This document shows positions 8,921-17,337 of a DNA stretch of 64,000 nucleotides, one piece after another. This stretch comes from Bifidobacterium erythrocebi (GTDB taxonomy: Bacteria > Actinomycetota > Actinomycetes > Actinomycetales > Bifidobacteriaceae): positions 451,068 to 515,067 of the forward strand of contig NZ_JAAIIF010000008.1 in assembly GCF_012932675.1 (NCBI RefSeq), given 5' to 3'. A program made the translations under genes and the position numbers. Under the pieces are notes generated by a model. That model saw only the letters and a list, made by a program, of their open reading frames with translations, did not search any database and was not told the origin of the DNA. Every line of letters starts with the position of its first letter. Position 1 is the stretch's first letter.

Positions 8921-9322
8921 GGTCGTCCCTCCTCTGTCTGTCCTGTCTGCGCGTGTCCGCGCTTCCGTCACTGTCCGACTGCGATTACAACGCTTCGGAA
9001 GCGAGCAGCGGCGGCCGGGCTTTGCCGTTTGCCACCGTTCGCACACGCACGAGCATAGTCCGCGCCTTGCCTACGCGAGTCCACGTAGGCCTGCACGAGC
9101 CCGTACCTGTGTAAGGTTACCCAGGTTTATGCAAGCGTTCGCGGATGCCGAGCGAGAACACGGTGTTGGATCGCTGCTTCGATTCTACGTTCATAGCATG
9201 CGTGTGCAGGTCGATTGCCTGTTTTCCCGCTGCCCGCGTAGTTTCCACATCGCTAGGCGGGGCCACACCGGCATACACCGGAGGACCTGGCGCGGCCTAT
9301 CGCTCCCCATCACGGGGGAACT

Positions 9323-9398
9323 ACATCACTGGGGCGAATTCACATCACAAGGGCAGGCCCACATCACTGAGGCAGGCCCACATCACTAGAGCGGTCCA
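9323..9398. repeat. Four tandem 19-bp repeats
   Basis: Four consecutive 19-bp units starting ACATCAC (9323, 9342, 9361, 9380), with units two and three nearly identical (ACATCACTGAGGCAGGCCC). No spacers, so not a CRISPR array. They lie at the left edge of the larger repeat cluster. Confidence 0.8.
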
Positions 9399-9493
9399 CG
9401 CACCAGGGCAAACCCCCAGCGCGGCATAACCACCATATCGCTGGATGTTTTGCCCGCTGCTATACGGCCATACGTAAATCGGCCCTGTAATTC

Positions 9494-9884
9494 GCTTACG
9501 TGTGGCAGATTCAACGCCATGACCGGATCTATCTGCCTTACGTGTGGCACGTGATGCCGCATACTCCGAGCGGGAAGGGCGTATTTCCAACGGCAACAGC
9601 CGCATTACCGGCGAACATCTGCCACACGTAAGGCAGATACATCGCGCCGTGCGCCGGAATCTGCCACACGTAACGGAGATACCCCGCAAAACGACGGATT
9701 ATTCCAGTCAGACATCCCGCACGAGTGTTCCAAAAACGCTAAGTGGCTTATTTATGGCACCGATTTCGCTAAACCACAAGTACAGGCGTTGGAATTCCAA
9801 CGCGCATACTCGCGGCATTTCGATTTCGGTGCCATAAATAAGCCAACTAGGTATGGCGGGTATGCCAAATCTGCCACAAATAGC
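9494..9884. repeat. Structured repeat cluster A, seven copies of a CTTACGTGTGGCA-type motif
   Basis: Non-coding stretch with seven copies of a 13-15 bp motif (consensus GCTT-A-y-k-T-r-TGGCA). Forward copies start at 9494, 9536 and 9746; inverted copies lie near 9619, 9661, 9829 and 9871. The first four (two forward, two inverted) can fold into a long nested hairpin. The next pair forms a second hairpin whose loop contains an 18-bp perfect palindrome, GCGTTGGAATTCCAACGC (9786-9803). A second, homologous cluster lies at 59076-59542. Function unknown. Confidence 0.85.
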
Positions 9885-9955
9885 GGGGTTAGCCCCTGCC
9901 CGGCCGCTTCACACCTGTTCCCCACCACCAGTCACAAGCCCCCCCCCAAAAAAAC

Positions 9956-9988
9956 AGTAAGCGGCACCCGGTCGGGGTGCCGCTTACT
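9956..9988 (-). terminator. Terminator of the pilus operon
   Basis: Stem AGTAAGCGGCACCC / GGGTGCCGCTTACT; on the minus strand it is followed by G then seven T's, so it is a classical rho-independent terminator directly after the sortase gene. A run of nine G's follows the T-run on the minus strand. Confidence 0.9.
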
Positions 9989-10002
9989 CTCGCAGGGGCT
10001 GT

Positions 10003-11112
10003 TCAGCGCCGGAACGGCCGCCGCCAGCGCGAAGCGCGAGATGCCTTGTTCATCGCGCCGGTGAACACGACCTTGTCGTTGTCGTCGGCCGGGTCGGCCA
10101 CTGCGGCCAATCCGTCCAAATCGCTCAGCCCAAGACCGCCCGCGCCAGCACTACCAGCACCGCTAACACCAGCAGCAACAGCCGCTACAGCACGCGCCTT
10201 GGCCTTATGCCGCTTCCACCATGCGGCGAACCCCAACGCCCCGAACAGCACCGCGCCACCGATAAGCAGACACATCCGCACCCACCAGTCCGGCGAGGTG
10301 GGCAACTGCGCCGACCCGCCGCCGTCCTCGGAGTCCGGCACGTTCGCCGTGCGCTCCCCCGTCACGAGCAGCCGCTGCGTGTTCACCCCGTACGGCGTGC
10401 AGGTCAGCAACGTCACCAGGTCGCGCCCCGGCTCGACCCTGAGTTTGTCCACCTCGTTCGGCTCCACAACGCTAATGTCCGTTACCTTGTAGGTGACATT
10501 GCGCCCCAGCACCTCGATCCAGAACAGGTCCCCCTTACGCATCTCTCCCAGGCGCGTGAACAGTTCCGCCGAGGGCAGTCCCCTGTGCCCAGTGAGCACG
10601 GCGTGCGTGCCTTTGCCGCCGATCGGCAGCGATGTCTGGCTCATGTGCCCCACGCCTTTGGCGAGCACGTCTTCCGAGGTGCCGTGGTAGATCGGCAGCT
10701 TCAGCGAGATTTTCTTGATGCACAGGTACCCCATCACCCCGTCGTGGTTCACGTTGAGCACGCTAGTGTAGTTGGTGGGCAGCACGTATCCGCTGTCGCT
10801 GACGAACGGGTCGTGCACCGGGTCTCCGGCCAGGTTCTCATTGTAGGTTCGCGCCGCGCCGAGTTCGGCTTTGACCTTTTCCGAGGGCATGGAGGCGGTT
10901 TTCTTCTGGTAGTCGTTGACCACGGTGGTGTGCTCGTGCGTGGCGAGCATGTCGGCTACCGAGGGGTACGCGAAGATGGCGATGCCGCCGATGACGAGGA
11001 GCGCGGCCAGCACGTTGACCCAGATACCGCTGCGTTTGGGTTTCCGTGCGACTTCCGGGCTGGTGTGTTCCGGTTCATCGGGCGTTGTGCGCATGGGGTC
11101 GGGTGCGGCCAT
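10003..11112 (-). CDS. Class C (pilin-polymerising) sortase
   Basis: Membrane transpeptidase that joins pilin subunits through their LPxTG-like signals. The 369-aa protein has a cytosolic N-terminus, a membrane segment (VLAALLVIGGIAIFAYP), the sortase fold with catalytic His in LTGHRGLPSAE, catalytic Cys238 in TLLTCTPYG and Arg in NTQRLLVTGER, then a second hydrophobic segment near the C-terminus, the arrangement typical of class C. A long Ala/Gly-rich tail of about 90 residues follows. The start at 11112 follows GAAGG; an ATG at 11094 is also possible. Third gene of the pilus operon. Confidence 0.93.
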   Translation of the reverse strand: MAAPDPMRTTPDEPEHTSPEVARKPKRSGIWVNVLAALLVIGGIAIFAYPSVADMLATHEHTTVVNDYQKKTASMPSEKVKAELGAARTYNENLAGDPVHDPFVSDSGYVLPTNYTSVLNVNHDGVMGYLCIKKISLKLPIYHGTSEDVLAKGVGHMSQTSLPIGGKGTHAVLTGHRGLPSAELFTRLGEMRKGDLFWIEVLGRNVTYKVTDISVVEPNEVDKLRVEPGRDLVTLLTCTPYGVNTQRLLVTGERTANVPDSEDGGGSAQLPTSPDWWVRMCLLIGGAVLFGALGFAAWWKRHKAKARAVAAVAAGVSGAGSAGAGGLGLSDLDGLAAVADPADDNDKVVFTGAMNKASRASRWRRPFRR

Positions 11113-11225
11113 TGGTGGAGCCTTCTGTCGGTATGGATGTGGGATGGGTATGGGATGGATAGGTCGGCGAGACGCGGACGTACGTGAAAGAGCCACGCCG
11201 TGGATATTGTAATGCCGCGCATGGC

Positions 11226-11260
11226 GAAGGGCCGCATACGTGCACCGTATGCGGCCCTTC
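11226..11260. terminator. Hairpin between major pilin and sortase genes
   Basis: Perfect 15-bp stem GAAGGGCCGCATACG / CGTATGCGGCCCTTC with a 5-nt loop and no T-run. Lying between the major pilin stop and the sortase start, it may reduce read-through or stabilise the pilin mRNA end. Confidence 0.6.
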
Positions 11261-11328
11261 GATCATTCATGGTTTCCTCAATGAAGCCTGAGGCCTGTCA
11301 TTGCGGAATCATGGGGTTGGCGTTGACT

Positions 11329-13005
11329 TCAGGCCTTCTTACGGGAGGCGAGCAGCATCACGCCGCCGGCGATCATGAGCGCGCCGAGCACGCTGAACAC
11401 GATGGTGCCGATGCCGCCGGTCTTCGGCAGCTTGCCGATCTTGTTCTCGACGGTCTTGCTCACGTAGCCGACCTCGGTGCTGCCTTCCACAGCGCCGGTG
11501 TAGTCCTTCTTCTCGTCCTGGACCGGATCCAGCACGACCTCGATCGGTTCGGACAGCTTGTTGTAGCCGGCCGGAGCCTTGGTCTCGGTGAGCAGGTAGG
11601 TCAGCGGGTTGCCGTTGTCGTCGGCACCCTTGAGGCCGTACACGGTGAGCTTGCCGTTGTCGTCGACCTGCAGCGTGCCGTCGGCCTTGCCTGCCTTGAT
11701 CTCGTCGCTGGTGGCCTTGCGGTACACACCGGACTGCAGCTTGACGAACAGGAACGCCTCGTTGACGTTCTTGCGTTCCAGCTTGAACTCGGCGCCCGGC
11801 AGCGGCTTCTGAGTGCCTGCCGCGACCTTGTTCACCTTGATGCCGAAGACATAGACCTTGGTCTTATCCTCTTCGGTGCGGTGGCCTTCGCCACGGTACG
11901 GGTTGTTGCTGTACTGCAGCTTGGCGTGGTTGTAGATGGGCTCGCCGACCACGGCATTCTCGTTCACGGTGGCGGTGTACTTCACGTGGATCTTGGCGTA
12001 GGAGCGGATCTTCTCGTAGTTGAAGTCGAGCAGGAAGGTGACGTCGTGGCCGTCCATGTCCTTGGTGTTGAGGGTCTTGGTGTAGGCGTCGCCTTCGGTC
12101 AGCTTGGTTTCGGCACCGGTGCTCTTAACGCCGTACACGGTGATGTCGTCGTTGAAGGTCAGGCCCTTGTCCATGGCATCGGAGATCCAGTACTTCTTGT
12201 TGATGGCGTTGGACGGGTAAGCGGGGATGTCGGTGCGCAGGTTGAAGTTGACGGCTTCGCCGACGGCTGCGGTGTCGGAGCCTTCGTCGCGCTTGTCGAG
12301 ACCGGTGTTGATGTTGTCGCTCTTACGCTGCTCGTTGATGGACTTGTCCATGCTCGGCTTGGAGCGCTTGGCCACGATGTTGGCGTCCTCCACTACCCAC
12401 TGCTTGTCGACGTACTTCGGCAGCACGTTCGCGCCGACCGCGCGGTACACGTACATGCCGTTGGCGGTGGAGTCGGAACCGTTGTTGTTGGTGACTTCGA
12501 CGTAGTAGCCGCCGAGTTCCAGCTTGTTGATGGTGACGCTGTTGCCGTTGTTCTTGGCGGAGCCGGCGACCTTGGTCAGCAGGTTGCTGCTGCCGAGCTT
12601 GTCGAAGAACTTGGCGATGTCGCCGGTGGTCACGTTGTTTTCGATGCCGGAGGTGGTTTCACCTTCGACGTTCGGCAGGCCTTCGTACTTGTCGGTCACG
12701 ATGTTGCCATTGCCGATGTACTCCGGGTAGTTCGCCTTGACCCATGCGGCGATCGCGCTGTTCCAGGTGAATTCCGGGGATTCAGGCTGGTCGGCGTTGT
12801 AGTCGTAGTTCACGTCGATGATCTTGTAGGCCTTGGCGGTCACGTCAACGGTTTCACCATCTTCGGCAAGGTTGCTGATGGTGATGCTGCCGGTGGCGTT
12901 CCTGTCCAACGCGTTCGCGGTGGATGCAAGGCCAAAGCTGCCGACCGTTGCTGCTGTGGCTATGGCCACTGCGGCGACGATGCCTTTCTTGAGCTTTTCC
13001 AACAT
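11329..13005 (-). CDS. Major pilin, isopeptide-forming fimbrial subunit with LPKTG anchor
   Basis: Backbone subunit of a sortase-dependent pilus. The 558-aa protein has a signal peptide (MLEKLKKGIVAAVAIATAAT...ANA), a fimbrial backbone region with KYVDKQWVV, and a C-terminal SpaA/Cna-B-type domain with the E-box YLLTETKAPAGYN. The sorting signal LPKTG starts at residue 526, followed by a membrane helix and the RKKA tail. The start at 13005 follows AGAGGAGAAC. It lies 188 bp after the tip gene, with a hairpin in between. The pilin lysine motif is probably the LPK before YVDKQ. Confidence 0.93.
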   Translation of the reverse strand: MLEKLKKGIVAAVAIATAATVGSFGLASTANALDRNATGSITISNLAEDGETVDVTAKAYKIIDVNYDYNADQPESPEFTWNSAIAAWVKANYPEYIGNGNIVTDKYEGLPNVEGETTSGIENNVTTGDIAKFFDKLGSSNLLTKVAGSAKNNGNSVTINKLELGGYYVEVTNNNGSDSTANGMYVYRAVGANVLPKYVDKQWVVEDANIVAKRSKPSMDKSINEQRKSDNINTGLDKRDEGSDTAAVGEAVNFNLRTDIPAYPSNAINKKYWISDAMDKGLTFNDDITVYGVKSTGAETKLTEGDAYTKTLNTKDMDGHDVTFLLDFNYEKIRSYAKIHVKYTATVNENAVVGEPIYNHAKLQYSNNPYRGEGHRTEEDKTKVYVFGIKVNKVAAGTQKPLPGAEFKLERKNVNEAFLFVKLQSGVYRKATSDEIKAGKADGTLQVDDNGKLTVYGLKGADDNGNPLTYLLTETKAPAGYNKLSEPIEVVLDPVQDEKKDYTGAVEGSTEVGYVSKTVENKIGKLPKTGGIGTIVFSVLGALMIAGGVMLLASRKKA

Positions 13006-13083
13006 GATGTTCTCCTCTGATTCCTTGGTTTTCGGAAATATCTGCGGTCGTGCCATGTTCGGCATGGCCAAAATCTTGATTGT

Positions 13084-13113
13084 GAATTGGGATGGTTTGA
13101 ATTGGGATGGTTT
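13084..13113. repeat. Tandem 15-bp repeat upstream of the major pilin gene
   Basis: Two exact copies of GAATTGGGATGGTTT (13084-13098, 13099-13113) followed by a partial third (GAATTGA). Lies in the leader about 80 bp before the major pilin start. Confidence 0.8.
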
Positions 13114-13141
13114 GAATTGATACGTGTCAGGCGGGCTGCCT

Positions 13142-13174
13142 CCGGTGGCTCCCGGACTATCCGAGAGCCACCGG
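13142..13174. terminator. Attenuator-like hairpin between tip and major pilin genes
   Basis: Stem CCGGTGGCTC / GAGCCACCGG with a 13-nt loop and no T-run, 20 bp after the tip-protein stop codon. It could act as a partial terminator or as an mRNA processing or stability element setting the ratio of tip to backbone subunit. Confidence 0.6.
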
Positions 13175-13193
13175 CTCAACCGTCATCCGTCTG

Positions 13194-16100
13194 TTAGACG
13201 TTCAACGGGTCTTCGCCAAGCACGCGCTTGCTGAGCACGAACGCACCGCCGAGCACGAGCACCGCGCCCATCAGGCTGAAGGCGATCAGGCCTCGCCCGC
13301 CGGTGGACGGGATGGTCTTGGCCTTGTAGTTCGCCACGGACAGGCCGCCGTCCTCCTCATGCTTGAATGCGGGCGGCTTGTTGCCTCCCTCGACTTCGGT
13401 GATCGTGATCTGCTGGTCCTTGTCTTTCTGGCTCAGGTCCACGACCACGTTCCACTGGCCGCTGGGCCTGGTGTACCCGTCGGGGGCCTTGGATTCGATC
13501 AGCCTGTAGGTGTCGCTGGCCAGATCGGCGAAGGTCACCTTGCCGTCACTGTCGCTGGTCTGCGTGTCGATCTTCACCCACTGCTTGGGGTTGAGAGGAT
13601 CAAGCACATCGGCCTTGCAAGCGGCGTCGCAGTCACCGTCGTGGCGGTACAGCTGGAACACCGCGCCTTCTAGTGCATCGCCGGTTTCACCGTTCTTCTT
13701 GGTGAAGCTGAAGTCGGTCACTTTCTCCGTGTTGATGAAGGTGGATTCGGGGTCCTTGTCAGAACGCACCTCCACGGTCGGGATGTTCTTCTTCTGCCTT
13801 GCTTCCTGCTGTTGGTCATCACTGGTGGTGGTCAGCTTCAGCTTGCCGTTCACATATACGCGCAAGGTAAGGCCGTTGGTCACGCCCTCGCTGTGCTCAT
13901 CGAGTTCGGAGACCTTGAACCTGATCTTGTAAGTGCTGGAGTCGTAGTCGTACTTCTTGCTTCCGGTGTCCACCTCGGTCATGTCGTAGGTGAAGTCGGC
14001 AGTGCCGTGGTCCTTCTTCACGCTGTCCCACCAGTCGGCGGTGAAGTCGAGAGCATCCCACGTGGCAAGTCCGTCACTGCCCACTTCCACGGTGGGGTTC
14101 GCCAGCTGGGGCGCGCCCGCTGCGGCGGACTCGGCATCGGGCTTCATGTTGAACTTGAATTCGCCGGCCTTCACCGGTTCCTTCTCACCGTTCTTGAGCA
14201 GCTTCTTGGTGGCGTTGAGCTTCACAGACACCGGCAGCACCACATCGCGCTGCACGTTCTGATCGCCGTTGCCGTCTTCGGAGACGACGTAGTTGTTCAG
14301 ATTGTCGGCGCTGGTAGTGTCGTGGTACACGGCTTCGGTGTTCACGTCGTAGTAGTCGGTGGTCTTCTTCATATCCGACTCGCCGATGATGGTGTTGACA
14401 TGATCGCTCACCTTGGCGAGCGCGTTCTTGTCGCTGCTTTTCAGCAGTTCCTTGCCGGTACCATCCGTCAGGGTGGAGGTCTGATGCTCCAGCTGATAGC
14501 CGGCAGGCAGTGCGGAATCGTCGGTGGCAACGGTGGAGAAGGTCACCTTATTGCCGCCGTTCTTAATGAACAGATCGGCGCCGCCGTCATAGTCGGATGC
14601 GTTCTTAACCTCATTGGCTGCGCTTCCGTCCTCGGCTTCCTGCGCTAGAGCATCACCGGAAGCGGCATAGTCTATGTCATCATGTTCAGGATTGGGATTA
14701 ACGTCATCTGCCAAGTAGACGCGATTCTGTGCATGCTGCCACTGCTTACTGGACGAGGCATCGGCCTTGATAGATGACTTCGTTACTGTCGCGCTGGTGC
14801 CTTCGCCGCCATCCACCTTGGTCTTGAGATCCTTGGCAACACGCACCTTGACTGTTACATCACCGGTGGAACGTGCATAGCCGGACGGAGTCTCGATCTC
14901 AGTGAGCTTGTATTCCACGCCATCCTTGGAACCGGGCACACCGCGCACGGTGAATCCGCCCTTGCTGTCGGTCACGGGCTGAAGCGCCTTATCACGATCC
15001 GTGGTGGTGATCAGCTCGCCGGTCTTGGCATCAGTGGCGACCAGATAGGTGCCGTCCTTCTGCTGTGTACCAGTCAGATACTTGCCATCGGTGGTTTTGA
15101 CGACGTACTTCGCACCCTTAAGAAAGATATCGGGGTTTGTCTTGCTGGTCTTTTTGAACTTGAAATCGCCGAGTACCTTGGTCCTGCTCTGCTGCTTGAC
15201 CGTACTCAGATAGTTCATGGTTACTTCATAGCCATAGTTGAAGGAATATGTATCAGGAGCGCCACGACCATCCATATTTGTGACAACATCCTTATACAAA
15301 ACTTGTCGATACATCTGGCCCTCACGGGCGTCTTCCCCCTGCGTACGTATGGTAAAGCCAGTATCCGTATCACTGCCAATAGCCAGGTTATTGGTATTAA
15401 TGGCGTACTTTGCAACATCCGAGGATTTCTGATTGAAAATCGGCACTTTGCACACATCAAGACTATCCGAAGTGCTTCTGCCCATGGTGAGCATGTCATC
15501 AGCGGTATCGCATAACTTATAAATACCTGTAATAAATTCAATTTGCTTGCCGCTACCATCTCGTACATACGTTACAGCTGTGTGATGGAACATATTCTGA
15601 TCCAGCGAAATGGCGCCATTATAGGTGGTAGGCAAAGAAGCATCAAGACCAGACGCCTTGGGATATAGCTGATTAGGGAAAATATGCAAATTATTGTAGC
15701 TCAGATCAAGATCCGGAATAAGTGTGCTTGTGGATAAACCTGGAAAGGCCAAGGTCTGCAGACCAACGCCCTCAGTTATGCCTTGACCAAAACTCGAGAA
15801 ACCAAGTTTTGTTATCCTGCTCAATTTTTCAATACCGTTGAGCAATCTAATACGATCATTCTGCCCAATAAGTCCACTGGCTTTGGCTCGAACATAGGCG
15901 TTATACACATTCCACGTGTAGGAATGATTGTCACCAGACACCATTCGAAGCACCTGATCGGTGGTCCTGGAGCTGTAATCCTTGCCTTGGAATTCGTCCT
16001 TGACTTCGCGATCAACAAGCTTGCGAAGAACGACATCGGGGAAATACTGAGCCATGTCGTCATTCCACGTCACCGGCAGCTTGGGGTCTCCGGTGACATT

Positions 16101-16535
16101 GCTGGAATCATTGCTCTGCGTGGAACTCTGTGCAGCCGTAACCTTCTGCTGCTGCGAATCATCGTTAGCCTGATTCTGGGAGTCGCTGTTGGCGGCCTGA
16201 TCCGCGTTGTTGGTCTCGGTGTTCTCCGTCTTGGACGAATCATCGGCATCGCCGTTCTGGGAGGTATCGGCTGCTGCGGCATCGCTGCTGGCCGTATCGC
16301 CGTTGGCATTCTCACTGCTCTGCTTGGTGTCATCGCCGTTGCCGGCTTCCACCTGCCCGGCTGCAACCTGGGTGTCCTGCGAATCCGTGGCGCCTTCGGC
16401 CGCATATGCCGTTGTTGCTGGGGCAAGAATAGTGCAGGCCGCAATCGCAAACCCTAAAAACGTTTTAAATAGAGGTTTCTTCAGCGATGCTGAGAGGCGC
16501 TGCCCCCCCCCCGCGATATTTCCAGGTTTTCTCAT
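13194..16535 (-). CDS. Large tip/minor pilin adhesin with IPSTG anchor, likely phase-variable
   Basis: Predicted tip or minor subunit of the pilus, 1113 aa. In order: signal peptide ending near TTAYAA; an Asp/Ser/Asn/Gln-rich spacer; a region with a leucine-rich-repeat-like stretch (IPDLDLSYNNLHIF); a SpaA-type domain (FKFKKTSKTN...YKLTEIETPSGY); a Spy0128/FctA-like isopeptide pilin domain (SVKLNATKKLLKNG...FTYDMTEVD); a second SpaA domain (YRLIESKAPDGY); and the IPSTG signal at residue 1075 with a membrane helix. The start at 16535 follows AGGAGAAGG. Codons 8-11 contain a run of ten G's (plus-strand 16503-16512), placing the rest in frame here. Confidence 0.88.
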   Translation of the reverse strand: MRKPGNIAGGGQRLSASLKKPLFKTFLGFAIAACTILAPATTAYAAEGATDSQDTQVAAGQVEAGNGDDTKQSSENANGDTASSDAAAADTSQNGDADDSSKTENTETNNADQAANSDSQNQANDDSQQQKVTAAQSSTQSNDSSNVTGDPKLPVTWNDDMAQYFPDVVLRKLVDREVKDEFQGKDYSSRTTDQVLRMVSGDNHSYTWNVYNAYVRAKASGLIGQNDRIRLLNGIEKLSRITKLGFSSFGQGITEGVGLQTLAFPGLSTSTLIPDLDLSYNNLHIFPNQLYPKASGLDASLPTTYNGAISLDQNMFHHTAVTYVRDGSGKQIEFITGIYKLCDTADDMLTMGRSTSDSLDVCKVPIFNQKSSDVAKYAINTNNLAIGSDTDTGFTIRTQGEDAREGQMYRQVLYKDVVTNMDGRGAPDTYSFNYGYEVTMNYLSTVKQQSRTKVLGDFKFKKTSKTNPDIFLKGAKYVVKTTDGKYLTGTQQKDGTYLVATDAKTGELITTTDRDKALQPVTDSKGGFTVRGVPGSKDGVEYKLTEIETPSGYARSTGDVTVKVRVAKDLKTKVDGGEGTSATVTKSSIKADASSSKQWQHAQNRVYLADDVNPNPEHDDIDYAASGDALAQEAEDGSAANEVKNASDYDGGADLFIKNGGNKVTFSTVATDDSALPAGYQLEHQTSTLTDGTGKELLKSSDKNALAKVSDHVNTIIGESDMKKTTDYYDVNTEAVYHDTTSADNLNNYVVSEDGNGDQNVQRDVVLPVSVKLNATKKLLKNGEKEPVKAGEFKFNMKPDAESAAAGAPQLANPTVEVGSDGLATWDALDFTADWWDSVKKDHGTADFTYDMTEVDTGSKKYDYDSSTYKIRFKVSELDEHSEGVTNGLTLRVYVNGKLKLTTTSDDQQQEARQKKNIPTVEVRSDKDPESTFINTEKVTDFSFTKKNGETGDALEGAVFQLYRHDGDCDAACKADVLDPLNPKQWVKIDTQTSDSDGKVTFADLASDTYRLIESKAPDGYTRPSGQWNVVVDLSQKDKDQQITITEVEGGNKPPAFKHEEDGGLSVANYKAKTIPSTGGRGLIAFSLMGAVLVLGGAFVLSKRVLGEDPLNV
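16503..16512. repeat. Ten-base homopolymer (G on coding strand) in the tip pilin start
   Basis: Ten C's on the plus strand, that is ten G's in codons 8-11 of the tip pilin gene (A-G-G-G). A change of one or two bases shifts the frame before the signal peptide. In this sequence the length keeps the gene in frame. Confidence 0.9.
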
Positions 16536-17263
16536 CTTTTTCCTTCTCCTCTGCCTTGCCATGCAAGCCAACCGTCCAAGCGACGGACACTTCCCTATGT
16601 AGCGCAGCAGCATCGGATTCGTCATCCCACATCGGGCCGCTGTCTTCAGCCCAACATGTTCGCATCGGGGAATCCCCCCTTGGCGGTTGTTCCCGTAAAT
16701 GCGTAAGCAATGGCCTTCCACGCGAAAGATACGAGGAGGCTTTGCCTCTGATTCTTCCTATTTTCATTTATATCCGTGTACCAATCCGGTGCACGGCGCA
16801 CAAATGCATGATTCTTTTATAGATGGCTCTTGTGACATCAAATCGCATGACTTAATTTAACGAGCATACGATTCGCTGCGCGCATTCCCAGATGCCCGAA
16901 GGAACTCCGACGGCATCGGCCGACCGGCAATACCTTGCATTGTGCCGATGTGAACGTTACAAACACGGGGGTCTCCCCCTTCCCCGCCGTCATGGGATCA
17001 ATACATATCCCTGCCGTGCACATCGGCGTGTCGGTCAATATCCAATGCCGGGAAACCGACCACGAAAATCGACGAAAGACATCACGAAACGCCGGCCTTC
17101 CAACGTTTTCCCGGTATCGAGAGTCCCGCCGGACGCGATTCTAGCAGCCAGGCCGCCGAATCCTCGGCACATTCAGAGCAGCACCGTTGCATTTAAGCAA
17201 CGAATCGCATCATTTCTGTCATATATACAATGCGCAGTACAGCAAAAAGGACCCCGGCGCAGC
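16536..17263. other. Long intergenic region before the pilus operon
   Basis: About 730 bp without a supported gene between the end of glgX and the pilus operon (both minus strand). The part around 16790-16870 is AT-richer than its surroundings and is the most likely place for the pilus promoter. The open frame reaching up to 16721 upstream of the tip gene start has no ribosome site or family features. Confidence 0.5.
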
Positions 17264-17295
17264 CCGCAACGCTCAACCAACAACCAGCGTTGCGG
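17264..17295. terminator. Hairpin after glgX
   Basis: Stem CCGCAACGCT / AGCGTTGCGG with a 12-nt loop, some 40 bp after the glgX stop on the minus strand. No T-run. Confidence 0.55.
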
Positions 17296-17337
17296 CCCGC
17301 ACCAGAGCCCGTTCCCGAATCAGCACCTGCCCAAAAC

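Noticed and set aside
9323..9398. Possible CRISPR array
   Set aside because: The 19-bp units are tandem without unique spacers, and no cas genes are present.
9345..9689. Frames over the repeat clusters that give similar peptides at both loci (also 59056-59565)
   Set aside because: The peptide similarity comes from the shared DNA repeats; the frames run through hairpin arms and on opposite strands at the two loci.
11200..13020. 606-codon plus-strand frame opposite the major pilin gene
   Set aside because: Val/Gly/Asp-rich shadow of the pilin coding strand without motifs.
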